Source: Sipunculus nudus (Eukaryota > Annelida > Sipuncula > Golfingiida > Sipunculidae). Taken from it: DNA of 64,000 nucleotides. Made by a program: the position numbers and the translations under genes. Where the stretch lies: assembly GCA_026874595.1 (NCBI GenBank), contig CM049322.1, forward strand, positions 39,033,340 through 39,097,339. Reading direction: 5' to 3'. The stretch's first letter is position 1; each line of letters begins with the position of its first letter. The notes below the pieces were generated by a model. It had not been told where the DNA came from. It saw only the letters and a program-made list of their open reading frames with translations, and ran no database searches. This document shows positions 11,585 through 22,057 of the stretch, one piece after another.

Positions 11585-12765
11585 TATCTTTATTTCAAGA
11601 TAAGGGTTATTTTTCGGTATTGTTACCTATTTGAATTTGACCATCTAAACGTATAAAAAACTAACTGGTAACTAACTGGCGTTAAAGCCACGCATAAATC
11701 ACTGAAACTGATGTGTATATTTAAAGATATTTATTAATATATCACCGACTTCACTTCGGGAACAATCACCTTTAAATGAGGTAAAACACAGTGTCAGACG
11801 CAACGCGGTTTGAGAGAATATTGAGTACAAATGATCATCTAAATATTAGAGAAGTACGCCAGAACCGTGTTTCGTATTTGTTCCTAATCAGACATTTAAG
11901 CTCAAGTGGTTCCTCCTGACCTTCGTATCTCCGGTAGTCTGGGTCTTTAATATCTAAGCCACATAGGTGCTCCTCGTTGTCTAGTCGAAGAACACCTGCA
12001 TCTGAGTAGAATACCAGGCCGAAAGGCTTCAGTGAGTGCAGGAGACCTGAGTAATATCATTAAGTTGTATTCTTTGTGTGGGTTTGCGGGTCGTTGCACA
12101 AGGACGTCGAGCGGCCCCACGTACGTCTAAAGCACGTCTCATACACGTTTCTCGTGCTTTTATGCCATTCGCCACTGCACCCTTTCAAACAGAAATCAAG
12201 CCATTTCGCCTGAGAAGTGTAACTTACAAAAATCAAATTAAATGGAGGAAACAGAGAGTATTCTTCGTCCACGTCCATTCCATATATAACCAACAAAAGT
12301 TATTTGTCCGTGAACATATTCTATACCTTGATAAACCTGTCGATCTATTTTTTGGTGTAATATCCATGATGCGAATATATAAACAAAAACGGATGCACGT
12401 GCTTCCTTGGATAGATCACGTAACACCACTATTTCCAGAATTGTTAAATAGGATAAAAAAAATGGACGGTGATATATTTTAGGTCTTTTGAACATGATGC
12501 AAAAGGGTGACCTGCATAAATAGGGATTAACTATTATTTCATGTGGACACGGGTGCTAAGAGATCGAATGTCATATGTTGTTGACATTTACTGATCATAC
12601 AAGTGAGACAGTAACTGGGTCAAATGTCCGGTCAAACCTGCTTTAGTCCCTCACTGCAAGTAGAGGATTATTTTTTGAAAACCGTATTCCTTGATGGTTT
12701 TTGCTTTTATGCATAATGATGTGTAAAAGAAACTACACTTCCATTTTATGTTTCCCCCCAAGGAG
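11585..12765. other. no supported gene
   Basis: Open frames on both strands (for example 12078-12482, +) overlap each other and show no recognisable domain. No RNA gene or clear repeat is visible. Confidence 0.4.
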
Positions 12766-12769
12766 TCCG

Positions 12770-13310
12770 CTATGATAATTGCATTCAGTCATGCTTTAGG
12801 ACGGAAGAACATAGTAGAACCGACCACGTCACGCCGCTGCTTTAAAAGCTCCATTGGCTTCCTGTGAAGTACCGCACACAATACAAAATTGCTGTTCTAT
12901 GTTTATCGCGATATCGCCGTTTCGATATCTCACTTCCATCATATTTGCCTGGAAAAATAATAATAACCTATCGGCTTTGGTGGAAATTTTCTTAAAGTAC
13001 AAAAGTGTAATATGAAACAAACTCGATAAACGTTCCTTCCGTTTATTAGCCCCAAGAGTTTGGTATTCACATCCCATATCACTTAGAAAATCTCCAACTA
13101 TTGTATCATTTAGAAATAATTTAACAATGTATCACTTTTGGCAACTTTATGGTAATTAATATGCATATTTTTTTTCTTAGGTCAAGCACAGGGAGTAAAT
13201 TTCCATGGAATTGTATGTGGGTATGTGTGTCTGTGTGAATTGCGCTGTGAGTCCGATCATCGGAGAATTGGCGCCATATGAATAATATATTATTATTATT
13301 ATAATTAACA
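12770..13310 (+). pseudogene. LINE reverse-transcriptase 3' end, degenerate
   Basis: Plus-strand translation around 12815 gives DHVTPLL, a stop, then KLHWLPVKYRTQYKIAVL, the hallmark C-terminal end of CR1/Jockey-type LINE reverse transcriptases ('HVTPLL..LHWLPV..RI.YKI..L'). Further on, 'IPYHLENLQLLYHLEI' resembles the usual 'LPYHLRN...FK..LK' tail. The element ends in a 3' UTR reading 'ttggcgccatatgaataat' followed by short ATT repeats, as in many invertebrate LINEs. Several stops and frame changes show it is dead, and 5' truncation is typical of LINE insertions. Confidence 0.75.
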
Positions 13311-13319
13311 TATGGAACT

Positions 13320-14312
13320 ACATAAAGAGGAAAGGGGACATGGCCAAGGTGCAAACATCGTTACATCTGAGTTATCTATAGGAACACGCAGATTGTGACC
13401 TAGTCCTACCTGAAGTGATAGATCTAGAGATCACAGACAAATATACTGTCCTAGTTTAGGTTAAATATCTGTCCATAAACGGGGGAATATTGAACAAACT
13501 AACATTGAAATCACGTGATGAGAGACATCTCCATCTGCTTCAACATTTAAACGCTCTAGCATTATCATGGCTCAAGTTGTCGGGTGGGATGTATGGTTTA
13601 CCTTGCTCTGTGGATACACAATACAAGAACTTGACGACGTCATCCTCACAAACTTCCCGCTAAAAACACTGCAAGAATGGAGGTTAAACCGCAATACTGA
13701 ATCTGGACAGAAAATCGTAACGTATAATAATGATGGCAAAGACAATGATGATGACACTTCTCCTGACATGTTGGATGAAATCAGAGCAAATCCGTCGGAT
13801 TCAAACCTGGAGCTGTTAGAGTTTGCTCGAACACCTTTGACCAGCGTCGCTGTCCATAAATTTGCACAGTGAAAGTCTAGCACACCTGTAACAACACTGG
13901 CAAACAGAACTTGTTTGGTCACATCACAAAAAGTTCTGGCCAGTGGTGAACTGACTACCAGACTGTCATAAATGCATCCATCTTGAGGTACAAAATAATG
14001 ACCTGGATTACAACATGGGGGAAAAATTAAGCAACGCAGAAAAACTTGCTGGTATCAAAAATTTGGATATGTCACGTCTGTCGTCTACCGTATATTTGCC
14101 GGTGAGACGGAGAAAGTAAAACAAACGCTGACAATAAAGTGTCCAAATCTTGGCCTGAAGATATAAACACCATTTCCACTAGTTCGTATAAAATAATTGT
14201 TATACTGAAATGCTGATCATATTTTTATAGAACCTTCTGTGGGGTCAAGGAGCCCTTGGTCCGCGATCCTTTTATTGCTGCCTGGTGCCACTGCATCAGT
14301 CCCTTTAAACAT

Positions 14313-14315
<3 letters not shown>
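13320..14315. other. no confident gene; unrecognised frame
   Basis: A plus-strand frame of 101 codons (13567-13872) with an acidic NDGKDNDDD stretch has no domain I recognise and overlaps a minus-strand frame of similar length. It may be part of an unidentified transposon. The remaining sequence shows nothing. Confidence 0.3.

Positions 14316-14317
<2 letters not shown>

Positions 14318-14361
<44 letters not shown>
14318..14361. repeat. (TA)n microsatellite
   Basis: About 22 TA units without interruption. Confidence 0.95.
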
Positions 14362-14365
<4 letters not shown>

Positions 14366-15040
14366 CCAATGGAAAAGTTTTATACAAAAAGGTGTCAAAC
14401 AACTGTTTTTAACATCATTTATTTCTGCTTCATCCCAATATTTTAGTTTTCCTCAAGCCAGCTGAAAAAGTCAAACTTAGTTTGACTCGAAAGGATAAAT
14501 TTAAAAAAAAGGAAAAATACTTTTTGCAACCGAATCTAGTAAAACAATTATTCAGTTTGCCTGGATATTTCCTTATATTGCTATTGCAGAACTGTTCAAA
14601 TAGTAGTCCACTATAGTCTTGGATACATAATCAATGTTGACATAAAGAAAGCAGGAATTAAATTAACGGTCTAGTATCATGCACATGTTATAATATCTGT
14701 AAAACTGATTGGACATATCCATGAAGGTTCATTCAGCGGGAGATAGATTCATGTGTCACTTCCCGATATGAGACGTATTGCAACTCTTCCCTCATGATAC
14801 GAAACGTAATACGGTACATGAACCTTTATTTAAACCCTTTGTTGGAGTGATTGAGGCAATGCTACCAAACAGAAAATGCTGGCAATTGCACTCTACTGAA
14901 TTCACTCAGGTAAATATAAAAGTTGCAAAATGTTACAAACCAGTTTAGTAGGACTCAAGAATAAATTAAACATACAAAATTTGAAATTGGGATCTTGAAC
15001 AATTTCTGGGTAATACTATTCTAAAGAATGATAAATATAA

Positions 15041-15042
<2 letters not shown>

Positions 15043-15079
<37 letters not shown>
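15043..15079. repeat. (AAT)n microsatellite
   Basis: Twelve AAT units in a row. Confidence 0.95.
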
Positions 15080-15081
<2 letters not shown>

Positions 15082-16074
15082 TATGAACAAAAATAAATGC
15101 AATGATTATAACTATGATACATCTAGTTATAATACCTGCAAATAACCAATTAGAAATCAATTCTTACTGCAGCAGCTACTACTATATAACTTCTACTTCT
15201 TAGTCTGATTAAAATTATTGTTCCTTTATCAGCGCCTGGTGATGAAACTAGACAAATATCCTAAATAAGGCAGTGGTTAAACAGATGTCGATGTAAAGGG
15301 AATATTATATAGAGCCATTGCGTCAAAAATTTATGTATTCCTTGTGCGCTGTTATAATGAGTTTCCATGTAATTGAAACACTGAGAGCCTTATTAATACC
15401 TTGCCGAGTTTGCATTGTAGCAAACAAAACACCGGCAAACACAGGAAGAACAATCCGATACTTAATTACATCTGATTTGTCTACAAAGTTACATAACTAT
15501 GTTCAATTATACCTAAATAATATCAAGCTAGTAGTTTATTTTGACTGAATAAAGAGACTTTGCAGCAAAGGTTTTCGAGGATTCACTATTTCCTATTCAC
15601 ATGTTCATCCGTGTTATGGTTCCAAGTGAGTAAACACAGTCCATGCCCATGATTATCCAGACAAAACCACTGGTCCGATCTTGCGTAAGCGGGAGAAACT
15701 ATTAGAAGAAACAAAGAAATAGCAATGATTTAAAGCCTTAAAATTCTTTAATTTGACGTTGAGCATGAAAAGAACCATATACGCTCATATGCAGGAGTAG
15801 AGCAAACAGGTTTGAAAGAAATATTATCAGTAACCAATATGTAAAATTTAAACACTAAAGTTAGCCTATATGTAACCTGACTGGTAAGCAGATAGATCAT
15901 TAGCACCGTATTCGCTTACCGTCGAGAACTAATCCCGATAAATAGCCTCATTGTCATTTTCCATCAATTCCGCGGATCCGTCATCATATTGTTGGCAAAC
16001 ATAAAAAATGATTTTACGCCTAGGCGTACCCTGCAATCAACTGGTCTTGTATTAATGTAATATATATATATACC
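15080..16074. other. nothing recognised
   Basis: AT-rich, with short frames that have no domain and no splice context worth reporting; a short TA run lies near 16060. Confidence 0.4.
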
Positions 16075-16165
16075 GTAGATTCAGAAATATAAGTTGGGAT
16101 TTTTATTCTCGCGGTTTTCGTAGCTCAAAGTTATCCACGAATTCTCGAATCCAAAGAAAAAACAC
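16075..16165 (+). repeat. dispersed repeat, 'gattcagaaatat' family
   Basis: 'attcagaaatataagttggg' and the following 'gttttcgtagctcaaag', 'tatccacgaattc' phrases match, in reverse complement, the segment at 40795-40905. A short interspersed repeat with two copies here. Confidence 0.65.
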
Positions 16166-16169
16166 ACAT

Positions 16170-17155
16170 CAATCCTTGACGTCACTTAGAAATTTTTTTT
16201 CGGTAGCTGGTGGTTGACATCTTCTATACAAATAATCGCTTGCTGATGAGTCTTCAGTGAAGTACATGATATTGTTTATTACATTCAATAAGGAAATTCA
16301 GCAAATGCGCTGAATTACTTTCCCTGTACATTGCTAGTAGTATCAGGTAATTTATAAATACAATATCCCTAATACCACTACGGCGTCAGTCACAGATACC
16401 AAGAAAAAAAAATGGTTTATACAGCAATATCTAGCCTTAATGTTAACTAAACACATTTCCCTAAATCAACTTTGTTTCTCAACATTTTGGATGATAACGC
16501 ATTTATATCGCGCAAAGTACTGTTATGACTCAACAAGTACTCCAAACACGTTCCTATATTCGTAACCACGGTTACCGTGGCACGGCTTTTCATCTGTTTA
16601 AGACACAAGGACTTTGTTCACTTTGTAAATCCTGGACACCTTGGTACCCGTGTGACAGCTTGCAGATGTCGCCCGGGAACCAGTTTGATATGAAGAACAC
16701 TTTTTCCAAATATTCCATGAATAAGACTCGCCTTACTTCTTGGAATATTGTCGACAGACAGTTGTTTATAAATTTGAGACGGAAGCAAACGTTAGAGAAT
16801 ACAAGCGTGTAAAATATGCCCGGCTAATTTTTAGATTAGTGAAATTCATGTCTGTTCGGCCCTTTAAGCCGATTAAAAAATAAGAAAAAAAAATATCGAC
16901 TGTTTGGCAGAGTAATTGCCAAACTTACATCTAGCCCAAAGGCCCCATCGGCGATTTGCAGGCGCTCTATACATGTTACTACCGCTGTAAACTTGATAAA
17001 AAATTCAAATTGTTGACTGTCTCGTTTAATTTTTCCTTTGATCGTGTGAATGTTCCGTTTACTGTAAACGTGTAGTGGTGTGTCTGTTATGGCTAAATAA
17101 TCCCCTTTTGGGCCTGGTCAGGCTTGATTGCTAAACGCGGATACGATTGACGGCG
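16170..17155. other. nothing recognised
   Basis: A 95-codon frame at 16525-16812 has no identifiable domain. No RNA gene, no clear repeat. Confidence 0.35.
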
Positions 17156-17159
17156 GTGC

Positions 17160-17840
17160 CGAGGGACCGTGCACATCTCAGCCGAGCAACCGGTGTCTAA
17201 CCTAAGTATATGTTCTCGTTTTCATCGCGTATATACAGATATCAATAAACCACGAATTGCTAACATTTGCATTCCCTTTCTACGAATTCAAATACCCCAC
17301 AAAAGTCATTTAAAACATATAATCCAGGTGAACAGTTCACGTAAATCTTCTCAGGGAATAATAGCTCAATGTAATCCCGAAAACAAACTGTTGTAATCAA
17401 AAAGAGAAGTTCTGGTAATATTCCAAAAGGCAAACTGACGACTGTATAAAACCTGTTACAAAATTTCGAAGAAGATTTGCAATTCTGCAATTATCGGAAA
17501 GGTCTACAAATTGAATCACACTCTTCCGTGTCCGCTGGAATTTTTCGGCTCTAAACACAGCCCCTAATTTATAACGTCTAACCTCCTCAACAATCCAAAA
17601 TAGACAACAATACGTAATACACACGCGCCCAAAGAACAATACAAGACGCGCTAAAAGAGAGCATACCGCCCAGAAAATTCCAGAGTAGCACGAGCGCTGT
17701 GTCTTTACACGCCAGAGTTCATCCAGTACGGATTACACCGAGCCCTGCTTTTCTAAACGCCATAGCAATTGACACCCAGGGCTTGAGCCTAACACGAAAC
17801 AGAATGTCAACAGCGCACACTGAAAGAGACACCTGTAACA
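17160..17840 (-). mobile_element. gypsy LTR, minus strand
   Basis: On the minus strand a polypurine-like tract (complement of 17841-17856, with a ggggtgtg core) is followed at 17840 by TGTTACAGG, a typical LTR start, directly downstream of the RNase H relic at 17949-18074. The LTR body is more GC-rich than its surroundings. Its inner end cannot be fixed by eye; about 17160 is a guess from the change in composition. No second LTR is seen in the window, so the element is truncated on its 5' side. Confidence 0.5.
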
Positions 17841-17948
17841 CACACCCCTAAAAAAACTTTCTTTTCGCGATCACAATCAATTTTTTACAATATTTCAAAA
17901 ATCATCTTATTTACACCATTACATGAACATCTCGTTTAAAACATATAA

Positions 17949-18074
17949 TTAACATCTCGATAAGCAATCAGCAAGTACATTGTCTTTCCCTTTTGAGTGT
18001 CTGATTTCAAGATTGTAATCCTTTAAAAACAAACTCCATCTCGACAATCTTTGATTTTTACACTTCATCTTGTT
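17949..18074 (-). pseudogene. Ty3/gypsy RNase H C-terminus
   Basis: The minus-strand frame NKMKCKNQRLSRWSLFLKDY continues NLEIRHSKGKDNVLADCLSRC and then TAA. The 'N.RL.RW.L.L.....I.H.KGKDN..AD.LSR' pattern is the universal end of the gypsy RNase H domain. In canonical gypsy elements an integrase follows in frame; here the frame stops and the LTR begins about 110 bases on. That suggests integrase lay upstream, as in the element at 28981-35130. Upstream pol is missing. Confidence 0.7.
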
Positions 18075-18079
18075 AACGA

Positions 18080-19040
18080 CCTTTAATGTTTACTTTAAAT
18101 AGTAATCATTTTACTTTTTAACCTTTAATTGTAGAAAGGTAACTCCCTTACCTGTGTTTATTATGACATAGAAGTCTATATTGGATTGTGAGATATTAAG
18201 GCCTTGTTAAATTATGAATTTATTGTTTTAACAATATTTCTCACCATTTTAGTGTAATATACATAACACATTGAAAAGCGTGTAAACAGATGCCAATTGA
18301 TATTAATTATTTTTATTATTGTTGAATAATGATTGTTTCCTGTTAATTCCTCATTAATATTCATTAATACTTACTGGCTGTTATAATGTCACATGTTATT
18401 AAAATTTTTAAATAAAAAAAAACATATTTTACCAATTATTTCATATACATATGATTCACAGTAAAATGTTAACAACAAAATTGACAAAGTTGTTTAATAC
18501 TTATTACAAGTTATTAAAGAACAATATGTTTTTCCGTCACTTTCTGCACAAGTACCCCATAAAAAATTATTATTTTTCTTTATATTATAATCATCAAACA
18601 AAGTAATCATTTAGTGTAATAAGATTAATAGTCATTTCAATGACAGGCATGGTAAATGAGTATTTTTAGTACTTTTCATTTTGACAATATTTCATATTAT
18701 GATATAAAATGTCAATATTACCACCAACCAGACTAGCAGGTGATAAATTAACACCATCACACGATTTCTGTGACATGTAGACATGTTCACGTAATCTCGA
18801 CTTGTACACGTATTTACATGTATTTCTATAAAAGAACAGCTCCATTATTAAAGAATGTAGCTTTTAATGTCTTTCGGTATATTTTAAATGAAATTTGGTA
18901 TTTTTGTCATGGGAATATCCATATCGACCACCCGAACGTGACTTTCTTAAACCCGACATTTCTGTAACTGATACCGGAACGGCGGTATTGTGGTATTTTC
19001 CACATGGTTACGATAAAAAAATAGTTATACAATTAACTTT
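18080..19040. other. AT-rich intergenic DNA, nothing recognised
   Basis: No coding frame with a domain, no RNA gene and no obvious repeat. Confidence 0.45.
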
Positions 19041-19045
19041 GAAGG

Positions 19046-19205
19046 TACTCCCCAGCTCCTGAAATGTTATTTCCCTCTAGGAGAAGGATCAGGATTCCTG
19101 GAACATGATGAAGATATGACAGGACACATTGTGATGACCTGATCAGTGGTCAGTGAGGTATTTTAAAGATAAAAATGCCAGATTAGTGTGACCCACGATA
19201 GGGTC
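19046..19205 (-). pseudogene. LRR relic, paralogue of the 22 kb NLR
   Basis: The segment aligns with 22415-22565, part of the LRR region of the neighbouring NLR. Shared pieces include 'agctcc.gaaatgt.att', 'agga..cctggaaca.gatga', 'tgtgatga.ctga' and 'tcagtgaggtatttt'. On the minus strand fragments such as HTNLAFLSLK can still be read, but stops and frame changes interrupt it. A dead copy about 3.3 kb away in the same orientation implies tandem duplication of the NLR. Confidence 0.65.
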
Positions 19206-19497
19206 TAGGGTACTAGTGCTAACCAGTGGAACATTTTGCTTGATGTTTAGTCTCGTTTGGTTTGCTGGTTTTGGTAGCTTTACTCATTCAAATGATTTTA
19301 ATAACATTTGCGCACAGTTAAATTATTACCGAAAAAAAATATTCTTAAATATAATAAATTGGAGGTAATTTGGATCGCTGTGATATGCTTTTTCGAGTTC
19401 AGTCTGATTCTTTTAGTTTTCTTTTTCTCACAATTCGTATGCCTTGTGTTTAATTTCTAATAAAAAATAAAAATAATCTATTAGCTCAAATTGAAAA

Positions 19498-19793
19498 AAA
19501 ACATACAACAAATCAGTTTCGAACAATTGTGATTAAAAGATACAGAACTGTCAGCTGAGAACACTAGAGGGCGCTGATGAAGTAACTTAATTATCTAGAA
19601 AACACTCAGAGAGGGCACATCTGTCCCAAAGCCTCGGTCCGTATCAATAATCGTCAGACAACTCACCGATCCCTCTCAAAATTAAACAAAAATGTATTTC
19701 ATAAATTATTACACTTCCAATACTGCATTTTATGCTATAAATACATACGGGAAAAAATATAACAAATTAGTTTAGAACAATTGTGATTAAAAG
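19498..19793. repeat. short direct duplication
   Basis: 'aacaaatcagtttcgaacaa' with 'ttgtgattaaaag' (19507-19542) recurs as 'aacaaattagtttagaacaa' with 'ttgtgattaaaag' (19760-19793). Origin unknown. Confidence 0.6.
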
Positions 19794-19799
19794 CTGTTA

Positions 19800-21335
19800 T
19801 CCCAGTTAAACTCTCTGTTTTTATATTGTAACTCGCTTGTCAGTTTCGCTTCAAGTCAACCCAACAATACCTCTGGCAGGAGGTATAATGTATTTAGCAT
19901 CGTTAGCTGGTTAACTGGCTTATTGGTTTATTGGTAGGTGGTTTGTCTGTTTGGATCTTCCCTTTAAAAGAAATGAACAAAAACGATCACTATTCATTAA
20001 ATTTTAGAGACACCGTTGATCACCGAAATACGTTATTAAGGATACTTGAAAGGTGGGGCCGGTATCTGAGTCAAGGGTTATTCAGTACTATTCGGGGTCG
20101 TCTTTTTCATCTTTGATACAACGAAGAAGCTGATTAAACGTGATATACATTGTTTCTGTAAACGAGACAAGGTATGATTATGGATCTGGTCTCTGACCAC
20201 TTTTCTAGTTATTATACAAGGTCAGTCTTAAGACATGACCTCGGCCACGTCATTTGTTATAACATTACATGACATTGCTCCTTTGATAAGGCAGAGTTGA
20301 ATAGAGTAAATGATGGTCATTATGTTGTCGTAGCTCTTCCAGGGAAAACAACTACATGTATACAATACATTTCAGCTTCCAGGATTCAGGGTGGTGGAGC
20401 GCCGCCTTGTGTCTCTCCAGAGAACATGTGTAACTTCTCTAAGAGAGAAATGGTCGTAATTTTATATTGAATGTTTCGTATAATTGATTTTATGAAAACC
20501 TGTCTATATCACGCGCCTTTTTCAAATTGTTTCTGACAGAAAATAAATCTCTCGATATATACATGTATGTTATATGATGGTTACTCCAATTGTACATAAG
20601 ACGAGGTGTCTGGAAAATGGAACCAGGCAATGATTAGACATGTCATTTAGCACACTAGAACGAATGTTTTTGTAAATCCTAATTAACATTTTTCATTTAC
20701 CTGAGGTATTCACTCTCACTAACATAACACGAATGCCGAGATCATGGACGGAGAAAGCCAGCCGGATTCAGACTGAAGAGCAAATTGGATAATCTTTCGT
20801 TAAATGACCAGACTGGTATAAGTGGAAAGACTAGGAACTAGCGACATCGGTGTGGCTTTGTCAAAGGTGCTTTGATACAAGGGCGGGGGTTTTAGCAAGG
20901 GGTCGTGGGATCAAACACTTAGATTTATACACTTAAAATAAAACATATCATTAATTGCAATGATAGACTTGGGTACATTTCAACCTCTCTGTTTTATGGA
21001 TCAGCATAAACAGATAAGGGATTCATTATAGTAAATTACCTCAGGCATACTTTTTATTGTACTTTACATTTTTAAAGGGGCGATTTACCAAATCAGCTGG
21101 TACAAACAACTGCATGCAGTCTGCTGTGTGTTTAACAGCTTATCTTTTTTCCGCTTTATGACAGAAGCCTGTCATTATACGAGACCAACGAGACTCTGGA
21201 TTTACAAACGAACACGTTATTAGTTAAAACGATATGCAGCGCCACCCCTAAAATCTTGTTATATTAGAAACACAATATGACAAATCATCCTTTTTGTAAG
21301 TTCAAATTGTACGTTCTCTCTTTCCGTATTTTTTC
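19800..21335. other. nothing recognised
   Basis: Intergenic DNA between the LRR relic and the NLR exon; no domain-bearing frame, RNA gene or clear repeat. Confidence 0.4.
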
Positions 21336-21336
21336 T

Positions 21337-21337
<1 letters not shown>

Positions 21338-21374
<37 letters not shown>
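21338..21374. repeat. (CT)n microsatellite
   Basis: About 18 CT units. Confidence 0.95.
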
Positions 21375-21482
21375 GAATGACACGTATGAATGTATATAAA
21401 TGACAAATAATTTAATGAAACGTTTAATAAGAATCATGAATCCGTGTGATGTTTATTTACATTTACATTCTCAAAGACCGTA

Positions 21483-21608
21483 ATCAGTTTCAAAATAATA
21501 AAAACTACTCACTTTAATTAATATTCTGTTTATTTCTATGTAACTTCAGTTTCGTAATAATAAAAACTACTCGTTTTGATTAATATTCTGTTTAGTTCTA
21601 TCCAACTT
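21483..21608. repeat. tandem duplication, ~62-bp unit
   Basis: Two adjacent copies share 'aataataaaaactactc', 'ttaatattctgttta' and 'ttctat..aacttc' at the same spacing. Only a few mismatches separate them. Confidence 0.85.
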
Positions 21609-22057
21609 CTTCGCCGTTTTCTTTCATAAAGTAATTTCATTAGAAAGACTATAGTATTGAACATTTACTGATAAAGCGTAGACGTCGAGAAACCTGTTAC
21701 AAGGCAGTACATGGGTTAATCAGCCCCCACAACTATAGGGGAGATGTTAAAGCACACGGTGTTCATTATAAATGGGAGTAAAAGTATAATTGAAGGTAAC
21801 GCTGCGTCATGACCACTTAATAGAAACAATAATTATACATAATTTGTTTGGTCATTAATGAATAACTGCGAATATACAAACAATGAACATGTTTGCAATA
21901 TAGATATTTCTACTCAATATAAATATGCTTGGATTTGTACAAACGTTTCATAAATATAGCAAGCACTGAATTATGAATCAAGGGTTATTTTTCATCGGCT
22001 CATTTTCTTAAGTGATTTTTCGGTGATGGTCTAAGTCTATCTAGACTCTATCTGTCT

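Noticed and set aside
12078-12482. 134-codon plus-strand frame
   Set aside because: Overlapped by two minus-strand frames, no domain recognised and no conserved motif; chance openness is likely.
13567-13872. Possible small acidic protein of 101 aa
   Set aside because: No domain, no splice or promoter context, and an antisense frame of equal length; kept only as an unrecognised frame.
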